From VRUE01 sp963697915 (GTDB lineage: Bacteria > Actinomycetota > Thermoleophilia > Solirubrobacterales > 70-9), in contig OY969103.1 in assembly GCA_963697915.1 (NCBI GenBank), positions 1,178,001 through 1,242,000 of the forward strand: a stretch of 64,000 bases of DNA, read 5' to 3'. The notes under the pieces were generated by a model, which was given only the letters and a program-made list of their open reading frames with translations, searched no databases and had not been told where the DNA came from. The translations under genes were made by a program, and so were the position numbers. Below, one piece after another: positions 40,175 through 47,702 of this stretch; position 1 is the stretch's first letter, and the number at the start of each line of letters is the position of its first letter.

Positions 40175-40747
40175 ATGGGTTCGGAGACCGTCCAGGATGT
40201 CCAGGTAGCGCAGCGTGCCCGCTTGCTGGAGGGGTTGGCCGCCTCGATCCGCGAGAAAGGGCTCGCCCAGACGCAGGTCAGCGACATCGTCCGTCACGCC
40301 CGCGCCTCGCGCCGCACCTTCTACAACCACTTCCCCGACAAGGAAGTCTGCTTCGTCGAGCTGATGACGATGCTCTCGAAAGCGATCCTCGACGAGGTCG
40401 ACCGGGCAATCGACCGCGATGCCCCGGCCGAGGCCCAGGTCGACCAGGCGATCGACAAGTACCTCGAGCTGCTGATGAGCGACCCGGACCTGACCCGGAC
40501 CTTCGCCAGCCCCTCGTTCGGCGAGCGGATCGTGATGGCCCAGCGCGAATCGTTCGAGCGCTCGGCGGCGCTGATCGTCTCACTGGTGGAGAGCGAGCCG
40601 GGGATCCAGCCGATCCCTGTGCGGCGCGCCTACATGCTGGTCTCGGGCCTGCACCAGACCCTGATCCGCGCCCTAGTTAGAGGCGACGACCTCGGCGACG
40701 TCGGCGTCGACTTCAAGGCCGTGCTCAAGGACGTCCTCCTGCCCTGA
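40175..40747 (+). CDS. TetR-family regulator
   Basis: The 190-residue product has the TetR DNA-binding part (LLEGLAASIREKGLAQTQVS, DIVRHARASRRTFYNHFPDK) and a helical C-terminal domain. It is convergent with the cytochrome P450 gene, with a 75-base overlap of the coding ends, and divergent from the GST-like gene. The palindrome just before the P450 start is a candidate operator. Codons of the last 25 residues are constrained by the P450 on the other strand. Confidence 0.85.
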   Translation: MGSETVQDVQVAQRARLLEGLAASIREKGLAQTQVSDIVRHARASRRTFYNHFPDKEVCFVELMTMLSKAILDEVDRAIDRDAPAEAQVDQAIDKYLELLMSDPDLTRTFASPSFGERIVMAQRESFERSAALIVSLVESEPGIQPIPVRRAYMLVSGLHQTLIRALVRGDDLGDVGVDFKAVLKDVLLP

Positions 40748-42064
40748 GCCCGGCCCCAGCGGCACCGCGCGGCGGCGGACGATCGCGCGGCCGCCCTTCG
40801 AGGGCGCGAAGGCGACGCCGCGGAAGCTTTCGCGCTCGGGCGGGTCGTCGGTCGTCTGCAGCTCGAAGTCGCGCAGCAGCGTGCGCAGCACGACGTTCAT
40901 CTCGAACTGGGCGAAGGCGGCGCCGAGGCAGCGGCGCGTGCCGCCGCCGAAGGGCAGCCAGGCGTAGGTGTCGGGCTTCTTGCCGACGTAGCGGTCGGGG
41001 TCGAACTCGTGCGCGCTCGGGTGGAAGCGGGCGTCCTGGTTGATCGTGGTGATCGCGCAGACCAGCATCGTCCCCGCCGGCACCCGCCACTCGCCGATCT
41101 CGAAGGGCTCCATCGCGACGCGGCCGGTGGCGCTGATCACCGGCCGCACCCGCAGCACCTCGTTGATCGTCGCCACCCGCAGCGTCGCGTCATCGCCCGC
41201 CGCCGCCTCCTCCTCCAGCCGGCGCAGCGCCTCGGGGTGGCGGCGCAGCCGCTCGACCGACCAGGCCAGGGTCGAGGCGGTCGTCTCGTGGCCGGCGGTG
41301 AGCAGGGTGAGCAGCTCGTCACCGAGGTCGCTGCGGTTGACCTCGGTACCGCTCTCGCGCTGGGCGCGCAGGATCAGGGCCAGGATGTCGATCCGCTCGT
41401 CGAGCTTGGGGTCGGCGAGGTGGTCGCTGATCAGCGTGTCGACCAGCTCGCGGTAGCGCTTCATCATCTTCCGGTAGCGACCGCCCGGGCTCCAGGGCCC
41501 GAAGTTGCGACGCAGGAACTTGATCGTGACCAGCGGCTGGGCGACCCTGGTCAGGGTCGGCAGCAGGCGCTGCAGCTCGGCCAGCTCGCGCCCTTCGGCG
41601 CCGAAGACGGCGCGCAGGATGATCCGCAGGGTGATCGTGTTGAAGGTGCGCAGGGTGGCGAACTCCTCGCCCTCGGGCCACGCGGCCATCGCCGCGACGG
41701 CCTCCTCTTCGATCAGGTCCTCATAGGAGCGCATCCGGTCGCCGTGGAAGGGCGGCAGCAGCATGCGGCGCTCCTCGAGGTGGCGGTCCTCGTCCATCGA
41801 GAAGAGCGAGCCCGGCCCGAGCACCTCGCCGAGCGGGTTCTTGCCCCCGTGCAGGACGTCGGGCTTGGCGGTGAAGATCTGTTTGACCAGGTCCGGCTTG
41901 GTGACCAGGACCATCTGGCCGAAGCCGGGCAGCGAGAAGGAGAGGGCGTCGCCGTAGCGCCGCTGCAGCCGGCGCATCATCGCGTTGCGGGCGAGCAGGA
42001 AGAGCACGCCGTTGACGAGGGACGGGGTCTTCGGTCCGGGGGGAACGCCGTAGGTCGTCGTCAT
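40673..42064 (-). CDS. Cytochrome P450
   Basis: The 463-residue monooxygenase has the I-helix AGHETT (257-262), ExxR (E302, R305), and the heme-ligand loop FGGGTRRCLGAAFA with C379. Length and the N-terminal KTPSLVNGVLFLLARNAMMR, without a true membrane anchor, fit a soluble class I enzyme of the CYP110/CYP138-like type. Substrate unknown, likely lipophilic. No ferredoxin gene is near. Its 3' end runs 75 bases into the convergent tetR gene. A GGTACT/AGTACC palindrome lies 4 bases upstream of the start codon. Confidence 0.92.
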   Translation of the reverse strand: MTTTYGVPPGPKTPSLVNGVLFLLARNAMMRRLQRRYGDALSFSLPGFGQMVLVTKPDLVKQIFTAKPDVLHGGKNPLGEVLGPGSLFSMDEDRHLEERRMLLPPFHGDRMRSYEDLIEEEAVAAMAAWPEGEEFATLRTFNTITLRIILRAVFGAEGRELAELQRLLPTLTRVAQPLVTIKFLRRNFGPWSPGGRYRKMMKRYRELVDTLISDHLADPKLDERIDILALILRAQRESGTEVNRSDLGDELLTLLTAGHETTASTLAWSVERLRRHPEALRRLEEEAAAGDDATLRVATINEVLRVRPVISATGRVAMEPFEIGEWRVPAGTMLVCAITTINQDARFHPSAHEFDPDRYVGKKPDTYAWLPFGGGTRRCLGAAFAQFEMNVVLRTLLRDFELQTTDDPPERESFRGVAFAPSKGGRAIVRRRAVPLGPGSGQEDVLEHGLEVDADVAEVVASN

Positions 42065-42067
42065 GCT

Positions 42068-42083
42068 GGTACTGAAGAGTACC
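42068..42083. promoter_or_regulatory. Operator-like palindrome at the P450 start
   Basis: GGTACT-GAAG-AGTACC, a perfect 6+4+6 inverted repeat, begins 4 bases before the P450 start codon. The nearby TetR protein is the natural candidate to bind it. No clear copy was seen before the tetR gene. Confidence 0.5.
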
Positions 42084-42110
42084 GGCTCTGCCAGACCCGT
42101 GTGGCGAGCG

Positions 42111-43082
42111 CTACTTCTTCTTCATGTGGACCGAGAAGATGATCCTCATGTGCTTGCCGTAGAGGACCGAGCCGCCGATGTCGCCGACGTTGTGCGGGCC
42201 TTCGCACACGTAGTCGCCGAAGGTGGTGCAGGCCCATTCGTTGGAGCCGCGGTAGGGATCGTCGAGACCCACCGTGACGCGGCCCGCGTCGCCGACGTAG
42301 GTGACGCGGTTGTAACAGCCGACCAGCCAGCCGGAGGAGGTGCCCCACCGCACCGAGCCGCGAAGCCGTCCCGCGTCGACGAAGGGTTCGGGGATGTAGG
42401 CGGGCAGGTAGCGCGCCGGCATCTGCACCCAGCTGTCGGTGGGGTCCTTGAAGTCGGTCGCCCACCAGAGGTCCTGCCCGGTGGCGTTGACCAGTTCGCC
42501 CAGGCAGGTGTTGCTGTCGACGAAGAGCTTGTCGATTTCGGTCCAGATGTCGTCGATGAAGACCGCCGCGGTGCTGAACCTGGGCGGCAGCGTCTTGTCG
42601 ATCGTGCCCCGCTCGCTCTTCGGCCCCACCCCCTGCAGCCGGCGCACCTTGTAGCGGAGCACCCCCTTGCCCGGCAGCCAGGTGCCGCTGAGGAACTTGA
42701 TCCCCATCACGATGTCGTCGCGGCGGCGCGGGTCCCAGGCGTCGACCGAGCCATTGGGCAGCCCTTCGCCGCCCTTGCCGAAGATCAGCTTCAGCGCCTG
42801 CTTGTTCGAGACCGACCCCTTCAGCGAGCCGGGGCGGTTCTGGAACCACAGCGTCCGCGGCTTGGCCCCGTGCAGCGTCAGCCAGTACTCGCCCTTGCGC
42901 TTGCCGGTCGGCGTGAAGGTCCCGCCCTTGGCGTCCTGGACGAAGAGCAGCGACGTCTCGGGGGCCGAGGAAGGGATGCCCTCGCCCTTGGCCTTGTACT
43001 CGGCGACCGCGCCCCCCACGCAGAGCAGCGAGAGCAGCAGCCCCGCGATCATCACCTTCACGAACCGACGAGTGTTTCTCAT
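42111..43082 (-). CDS. Exported hypothetical protein, 323 residues
   Basis: From ATG 43082 the product has a signal peptide (FVKVMIAGLLLSLLCVGGAV) and a mature part rich in Trp, Gly and aromatic residues (GEYWLTLHGAKPRTLWFQNR, GTSSGWLVGCYNRVTYVG, NEWACTTFGDYVCEGPHNVG) and three or four Cys near the C terminus, ending in KKK. No family recognised. It is divergent from the coiled-coil secreted protein (43211), and the two may be related in function. No clear ribosome site precedes the ATG. Confidence 0.65.
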   Translation of the reverse strand: MRNTRRFVKVMIAGLLLSLLCVGGAVAEYKAKGEGIPSSAPETSLLFVQDAKGGTFTPTGKRKGEYWLTLHGAKPRTLWFQNRPGSLKGSVSNKQALKLIFGKGGEGLPNGSVDAWDPRRRDDIVMGIKFLSGTWLPGKGVLRYKVRRLQGVGPKSERGTIDKTLPPRFSTAAVFIDDIWTEIDKLFVDSNTCLGELVNATGQDLWWATDFKDPTDSWVQMPARYLPAYIPEPFVDAGRLRGSVRWGTSSGWLVGCYNRVTYVGDAGRVTVGLDDPYRGSNEWACTTFGDYVCEGPHNVGDIGGSVLYGKHMRIIFSVHMKKK

Positions 43083-43210
43083 GGCGAGCGTCTTCGTGGT
43101 GGTGCGACCGCCTCCTCTACTCGGGCAGGAGAGGAAAGGGCGGGGGATTCGGCGAAGGCATCCAGTGGCCCACAGACCCCCCTTCCCCGATCCCAAGGAG
43201 CCCCCGACCC

Positions 43211-44029
43211 ATGCGCACGATCACATCCGCCGCGCTCGCCCTGCTCGCCCTCTTCCTCCTCCCCGGAGAGGCAACGGCGGCGAAAAAAGCCCCGCCCTTC
43301 GCGGCGACGCCGCAGTACAAGGCCCTCTCCCAGTACGTGACCAAACTCGAGCGCCTGCAGGGCACCGCGGCGAGCGCCGCGCAGAAGCTGACCTACGAGC
43401 GTGAGCGGTCCGCCAAACACGGGGCCGCGGTCAACAAATCGACCGCCCTCTTCAACCGCGCCAAACAGGGGGCATCGAAGGAAGCACAGGCGGCGTTCAA
43501 GGTGGGCGCCAAGAAGGTCCGCGAAGCAGAGGCGGCAGAACTCGCCGAGCTGCGCAGCGAGTCCGCCGAGCGGCTCGACAAGGCGGCGGTCGGCTACCGC
43601 CGCGACCTGACTGCGCTCGAGGACTCCTACGACGCGCGGGCCAAACGGCTGCACCGGCAGATCCGCGACCTACGCATGCGCAAGGCGGAAGCCGAAGGGC
43701 TGGAGCGCAAGACCCAGATCCAGGCGCAGATCAACGTGATCGTCCAGCAGGTCGAGGACAGCCAGAAACAGCGGGCGAAAGCGCTGCGCAAACTGGAACA
43801 GAGCTACCGTGAACAGCGGGGTACGATCGAGGCGGTGCGGCAGAAGGAGTCCGAAGTGATCCGCGAAGCGAGGCAGCAGTCGGTTGAACGCCTGACGAAC
43901 AAGCGCAACCGGGCCTACAACGGCAAGGTCGCCGGCTTGCGGAGCAAGCGCCAGAACCAGGTCACCGACCTCGAAGCGAAGCTCGCCGCCGGCCGGCTGG
44001 CGATCTCGTCGATGCCGACCAGCGGCTAG
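43211..44029 (+). CDS. Exported coiled-coil protein
   Basis: The 272-residue product has a signal peptide (SAALALLALFLLPGEATAAK) and is otherwise almost wholly helical and charged: Lys/Ala/Glu/Gln/Arg heptads from about 40 to 260 (ALEDSYDARAKRLHRQIRDL, QKQRAKALRKLEQSYREQRG). It would form a long rod outside the membrane. No enzymatic domain. AAGGAG lies upstream of the ATG. It is followed after 4 bases by a PPOX gene, perhaps in one transcript. Confidence 0.72.
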   Translation: MRTITSAALALLALFLLPGEATAAKKAPPFAATPQYKALSQYVTKLERLQGTAASAAQKLTYERERSAKHGAAVNKSTALFNRAKQGASKEAQAAFKVGAKKVREAEAAELAELRSESAERLDKAAVGYRRDLTALEDSYDARAKRLHRQIRDLRMRKAEAEGLERKTQIQAQINVIVQQVEDSQKQRAKALRKLEQSYREQRGTIEAVRQKESEVIREARQQSVERLTNKRNRAYNGKVAGLRSKRQNQVTDLEAKLAAGRLAISSMPTSG

Positions 44030-44033
44030 GACG

Positions 44034-44525
44034 ATGCACGAGACCGACGCCGACCTCGAGCAGCTGCAGAGCCTGCTCGACGCCAGCTACGGTCGGGCCG
44101 GGTCTCACCTACGGGGGATCTGGGGCGAGGACTCGCGGCTCGACGCCGCGGGCCTCGCCGCCGAGCTGCCCGGCGTGCAGGTGCTCGACCTCGCCACGGT
44201 CAACCGGCGCGGCGAGCCGCGGGTCGCGCCGGTCGACGGCTTCTTCTACCGCGGCCACTTCTGGTTCGGCTCCTCGCCGAACTCGTTCCGCTTCCGCAAC
44301 ATCCGCGCCAACCCGGCGGTCAGCGGCGCGGTCACCCACGGCGGCGAGACCTTCCTCGTCATCGTCCACGGCGTGGCGGTCGAGATCGACCCGCGCGGAC
44401 CCGAGGCCGGCGGCTTCGCCCGCTACCCGCGCGAAACCTACGGCTTCGACTGGGACGCGGTCCACCCCGACGCCCCCTACGCCCGCATCGAGGCGACGAC
44501 GCTGCTCGCCTTTAAGCGCCGTTAA
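44034..44525 (+). CDS. Pyridoxamine-5'-phosphate oxidase-like flavin protein
   Basis: The 163-residue product has the split-barrel FMN/F420-binding pattern: VLDLATVNRRGEPRVAPVDG, FWFGSSPNSFRFRNIRANPA and GAVTHGGETFLVIVHGVAVE. In Solirubrobacterales and their relatives such proteins may use F420 or FMN to reduce small molecules. The N-terminal 50 residues form a helical cap. Confidence 0.8.
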   Translation: MHETDADLEQLQSLLDASYGRAGSHLRGIWGEDSRLDAAGLAAELPGVQVLDLATVNRRGEPRVAPVDGFFYRGHFWFGSSPNSFRFRNIRANPAVSGAVTHGGETFLVIVHGVAVEIDPRGPEAGGFARYPRETYGFDWDAVHPDAPYARIEATTLLAFKRR

Positions 44526-44542
44526 GCAGCGGCTCCCAGACG

Positions 44543-45475
44543 TCAGCCGCTTCTCGGGGCGTTCCTCACCTGCAGGAAGCGCTCCGGCTCGTGCTCGACC
44601 TGGAGCGTCGAGTGGGCGATGCCGAAGCGCGACTCGAGCAGCTCGGCGAGGTGGAAGCGGGCCGCGTGGCAGTCGGCCTCGGGCTCGACGACGACGTGTG
44701 CCGAGAGCGCCGGGAAGCCCGAGGTGACCTCCCAGACGTGAAGGTCGTGGACCTCGACAACGCCGGGCTCGGTGAGCAGCGCCTGACCGATCGCGTCGGG
44801 GTCCATCCCCTCCGGCGCCGCCTCGAGGAAGATCCGGCCGGAGGCCTTGAGCAGGCCGTAGGCCGAGAAGAGCATCACCGCCGCGACCGCCAGCGAGGCG
44901 ATCGGGTCGGCGCGCTCGAAGCCGGTGAGCAGGATGACGCCGGCGGCGAGGGCGGCGGCGATCGAGCCGAGCGCGTCGATCAGGTTGTGCTGGAAGGCGC
45001 CCTCGACGTTGAGGCTGGCCCGGTTGGCCTTGGCCAGCGCCCAGGCGGCGGCGAGGTTGGCGCCGAGCCCGGCGATGCCGACCCAGACGACCAGCCCGGC
45101 CTCGACGTCGGGCGGGTCGATCAGGCGGCGGATGCCCTCGAAGACGATGAAGAAGGCGAGGATCAGCAGGGTCATCCCGTTGATCTGGGCGGAGAGGATC
45201 TCGCCGCGCTTGAGGCCGTAGGTCATCGCCCCTTTGGCGCGCCGCTTGGCCAGGTTGGCGGCGACCAGGGCCAGGGCGATCGCGCCGCCGTCGGTGAGCA
45301 TGTGGGCGGCGTCGGAGAGCAGCGCCAGCGAGTCGGCGACGATCCCGATCACCACCTCGACCACCATGAAGGCGAGGTTGATGACGAGCGCCAGGGCCAG
45401 CATCCGCGTGTCGGCCTCGACCGAGATCGAGTGCGAGTGGCCGGGGCCGTGGCTGTGGTCGTGGTGAGCGCTCAC
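44543..45475 (-). CDS. Cation diffusion facilitator (CzcD-like Zn/Co/Cd exporter)
   Basis: The 310-residue pump has a His-rich start (SAHHDHSHGPGHSHSISVEA), six membrane helices with metal-site residues in LALLSDAAHMLTDGGAIAL (HxxxD), QHNLIDALGS (HxxxD) and a C-terminal cytoplasmic domain (VHDLHVWEVTSGFPALSAHV). It is a proton-coupled exporter of Zn, Co or Cd. The gene follows arsR by 32 bases; its ribosome site GAGG (45486-45483) is locked in a 12-bp hairpin whose other arm is the end of arsR. GTG start. Confidence 0.92.
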   Translation of the reverse strand: MSAHHDHSHGPGHSHSISVEADTRMLALALVINLAFMVVEVVIGIVADSLALLSDAAHMLTDGGAIALALVAANLAKRRAKGAMTYGLKRGEILSAQINGMTLLILAFFIVFEGIRRLIDPPDVEAGLVVWVGIAGLGANLAAAWALAKANRASLNVEGAFQHNLIDALGSIAAALAAGVILLTGFERADPIASLAVAAVMLFSAYGLLKASGRIFLEAAPEGMDPDAIGQALLTEPGVVEVHDLHVWEVTSGFPALSAHVVVEPEADCHAARFHLAELLESRFGIAHSTLQVEHEPERFLQVRNAPRSG

Positions 45476-45478
45476 CGT

Positions 45479-45521
45479 GAAACCTCGTTTTTACGCCGAT
45501 AGCACATCTAAACGAGGTTTC
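45479..45521 (-). promoter_or_regulatory. Hairpin hiding the CDF ribosome-binding site
   Basis: GAAACCTCGTTT (45521-45510 on the minus strand) pairs perfectly with AAACGAGGTTTC (45490-45479) across a 19-base loop. The first arm is the last codons and stop of arsR (Arg-Asn-Leu-Val-stop); the second contains the GAGG ribosome site of the CDF gene, 7 bases before its GTG. A ribosome finishing arsR would open the hairpin, giving translational coupling. Confidence 0.65.
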
Positions 45522-45855
45522 GTGCGAGGCCGTGCCGGAGGTGCTCGACGTGGGACATCGCCTGGGCGAGCAGCTCGCCGACGTGCCCGTCGTGCAGCGA
45601 GTAGCGCACGTGGCGCCCGTCGCGCTCGCCGATCACGAGGCCGAGATGGCGCAGGACACGCAGCTGGTGGGAGACCGCCGAGCCGTCCATTCCGACCGCG
45701 GCGCTGATCTCGCCCACCGAGGCCGCGCCCTCGTAGAGGACGGCGAGGATCCGCAGGCGGCTCGGCGTCGCCAGCGCCCGCATCGTCTCGGCGACCTGGC
45801 CGGCGAGGCCGAGGTCGAGCAGGTCGGCGGGGTCTGCGTGGGCGCCGTGACTCAC
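45508..45855 (-). CDS. ArsR/SmtB-family metal-sensing repressor
   Basis: From GTG 45855 the 115-residue product is an ArsR/SmtB winged helix: MRALATPSRLRILAVLYEGA, SVGEISAAVGMDGSAVSHQL, RVLRHLGLVIGERDGRHVRY, and the alpha-5 metal motif with SLHDGHVGELLAQAMSHVEH (D/H ... H/E-H), the pattern of Zn/Ni/Co sensors such as SmtB, CzrA and NmtR. It sits between two CDF genes and upstream of one of them in the same operon. Metal relieves repression. Confidence 0.9.
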   Translation of the reverse strand: MSHGAHADPADLLDLGLAGQVAETMRALATPSRLRILAVLYEGAASVGEISAAVGMDGSAVSHQLRVLRHLGLVIGERDGRHVRYSLHDGHVGELLAQAMSHVEHLRHGLARNLV

Positions 45856-45865
45856 GCTCTGGATA

Positions 45866-45889
45866 ATAGCTGAATGTATGTTCAGATAT
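45866..45889. promoter_or_regulatory. ArsR/SmtB operator
   Basis: CTGAA-TGTATG-TTCAG (45870-45885) extended to ATA..TAT on both sides matches the imperfect 12-2-12 type operators of SmtB-like repressors. It lies 11 bases upstream of the arsR GTG and 47 bases before the divergent CDF gene, in an AT-rich pocket, so it can block both promoters. Confidence 0.7.
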
Positions 45890-45935
45890 TCGTTCTTGTG
45901 ATCTGAGCCGCCGGTCCGGGAGGATCGGTCCCGAG

Positions 45936-46874
45936 ATGAGCGAGGCAACACCCGATTCCGACCGCCAGACGCTGCTGGTGCGGCTGATGTGGCTCTCGAT
46001 CGCCGCCGCGGTGGCGACGATCGCGATGAAGACGACCGCCTGGGCGCTGACCGGGTCGGTCGGCCTGCTCTCCGACGCGGCCGAGTCGGTGGTCAACCTG
46101 GTCGCCGCCGTCTTCGGCCTCGCCGCGATCACCTGGGCCGGGCGGCCGCCCGACGAGGAGCACGCCTACGGCCACGAGAAGGCCAACTACCTCTCAGCCG
46201 GGTTCGAGGGCGGCCTGATCCTGCTCGCCGCGGTGACGATCGGCTACTCGGCGATCGACCGTCTGATCCACCCGCAGGCGATCGAGGAGGCCGGGGTCGG
46301 GATCGCGATAGCCGTCGCCGCCTCGCTGATCAACCTGGCGGTGGCGCGGACGCTGATCTCCACCGGGCGGCGCCACACCTCGCTGATCCTGGAAGCCGAC
46401 GGCCGCCACCTGATGACCGACGTCTGGACCTCGGCCGGGGTGATCGTCGCGGTCGGCGCCGTCGCGCTGACCGGCTGGGACGTGCTCGACCCGCTGATCG
46501 CGCTGGTCGTCGCGGCCAACATCCTGGCCACCGGCGTCGTGCTGGTGCGGCGCTCGGGCAGCGGCCTGATGGACCGCGCCCTCGAGCCGGCCGAGATGGC
46601 GCGGATCGAGGCCGTCCTCGCCCGCTTCGGCGAGGAGGGGATCGAGTTCCACGCCCTGCGCACGCGGCGAGCCGGGCGGCGCGCCTTCATCTCCGTCCAC
46701 GTCCTCGTCCCCGGCGCCTGGAGCGTGCAGCGCGGCCACGACCTGGCCGAGCGGGTAGAGCGCGACCTGCGCGCCGACTTCGACCAGGCGACCGTTTTCA
46801 CCCACCTCGAGCCGCGCGAGGACCCGCTCTCCTTCGCCGACACGACCCTCGACCGACGCCACTCGCCGGACTGA
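45936..46874 (+). CDS. Cation diffusion facilitator (FieF-like)
   Basis: The 312-residue pump is a second CDF of a different subtype: no His-rich tail, LTGSVGLLSDAAESVVNLVA (DxxxE/S metal site in helix II), GHEKANYLSAGFEGG and ILEADGRHLMTDVWTSAGVI (HxxxD in helix V), then a cytoplasmic domain (FHALRTRRAGRRAFISVHVL). DxxD/HxxxD pattern fits Zn/Fe export of the FieF type. It is divergent from arsR and shares the operator region, so both pumps are probably induced by the same metal. Confidence 0.88.
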   Translation: MSEATPDSDRQTLLVRLMWLSIAAAVATIAMKTTAWALTGSVGLLSDAAESVVNLVAAVFGLAAITWAGRPPDEEHAYGHEKANYLSAGFEGGLILLAAVTIGYSAIDRLIHPQAIEEAGVGIAIAVAASLINLAVARTLISTGRRHTSLILEADGRHLMTDVWTSAGVIVAVGAVALTGWDVLDPLIALVVAANILATGVVLVRRSGSGLMDRALEPAEMARIEAVLARFGEEGIEFHALRTRRAGRRAFISVHVLVPGAWSVQRGHDLAERVERDLRADFDQATVFTHLEPREDPLSFADTTLDRRHSPD

Positions 46875-46881
46875 GGGCGGC

Positions 46882-47496
46882 TCAGCGGGTGGTGCCGCGC
46901 AGGTAGGCGCGCTTGGTGCTGCGCTTCCAGGAGGCCAGGTAGGGCATCGGGTCGACCGGGGCGCCGCCGCGGTAGTAGGTGCCTTCCCAGACCTCGAGGT
47001 GCAGGTGGCAGCCCGAGGCGTTGCCGGTGTCGCCGACGTAGCCCAGCAGCTGACCGGCGGCGACCGGCTGACCGGCGCGGACGAGGGCTACTTCGCGCAT
47101 GTGGGCGTACATCAGGTCGATGGTCGAGCCTGCCGCGTCGAGGACGAGGTAGTTGCCGGCGCGGGAGTGCCATTTGGAGTAGGTGATGCGACCGGCCTGG
47201 GCGGCGACCAGCGGCGTCCCGCAGCGGGCGCCGATGTCGACCCCCTGGTGGCCGCGGCCGGCGCCGATGCCGTCCCAGAGCTGGTGCGCGCCGCGGACCG
47301 GGAAGACCGTCGCCGAGGCGGTTCCCGGCGCGGGGGTGGGCACGGGCGCCGGGGGCGTCGCCGCGACGGGGCTGAGGCCGCCGCCGGCGTTGGCCGAGGC
47401 GATGGCCGCGGTGGCACCGGCAAGCAGCAGCGCCAGCGCGGTGAAGAGTGCGAGGGCCCCGCCTCTGCGGGTACTCCCTTCAGTTTTTCCGACCAA
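46882..47496 (-). CDS. M23-family peptidase under a c-di-AMP riboswitch
   Basis: The 204-residue exported product has a signal peptide/anchor (about 13-33), a Pro-rich linker and a LytM/M23 domain with the zinc motifs HQGVD (H83, D87), and HLHLE (H164, H166). It cuts peptidoglycan cross-bridges. TTG 47496 is the start, with GAGAGG 7 bases upstream. A c-di-AMP (ydaO) riboswitch occupies the leader, as for many actinobacterial wall hydrolases. It converges on the CDF gene. Confidence 0.9.
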   Translation of the reverse strand: MVGKTEGSTRRGGALALFTALALLLAGATAAIASANAGGGLSPVAATPPAPVPTPAPGTASATVFPVRGAHQLWDGIGAGRGHQGVDIGARCGTPLVAAQAGRITYSKWHSRAGNYLVLDAAGSTIDLMYAHMREVALVRAGQPVAAGQLLGYVGDTGNASGCHLHLEVWEGTYYRGGAPVDPMPYLASWKRSTKRAYLRGTTR

Positions 47497-47507
47497 GGTG
47501 CGTCCTC

Positions 47508-47665
47508 TCTTTCTCGAGCCGGCGGGGTTAGCTGACGGGCTCGCGCTGAAAGAGCTGCGCTACGGACGCTCTGGGTCCGATTCGCCCCTGGGGAGTCGGT
47601 CTCCCCCTTTGGTTCCCCCGCTCCCTAGGCCAGGTGGCCCGGGGATTAGGCAGGTATTTGGTCGC
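47508..47665 (-). promoter_or_regulatory. Cyclic di-AMP riboswitch (ydaO-yuaA leader)
   Basis: The transcribed minus strand holds the conserved blocks of the ydaO class in order: GCGGGGGAACC (~47608), GGGGCGAATCGG (~47580), and the near-invariant GCCCGTCAGCTAACCCCG (47541-47524), followed by CGG closing the P1 helix. It lies between a -10 box and the ribosome site of an M23 peptidase. In known actinobacterial cases c-di-AMP binding switches such genes off. Confidence 0.85.
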
Positions 47666-47670
47666 CGCGC

Positions 47671-47700
47671 AGTATAAGCAAACGCTCACACGGGCCTCAA
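47671..47700 (-). promoter_or_regulatory. Promoter of the riboswitch transcript
   Basis: TTGAGG (47700-47695) and TATACT (47676-47671), 18 bases apart, lie just ahead of the riboswitch. The -35 box overlaps the last bases before the stop region of the upstream M23 gene. Confidence 0.55.
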
Positions 47701-47702
47701 AC

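Noticed and set aside
40273..40583. Antisense Arg-rich frame within tetR
   Set aside because: It overlaps the whole TetR coding region and has no independent support.
43401..43610. Possible small gene inside the coiled-coil gene
   Set aside because: The coiled-coil frame explains the region; the alternative is Arg/Ser-rich noise.
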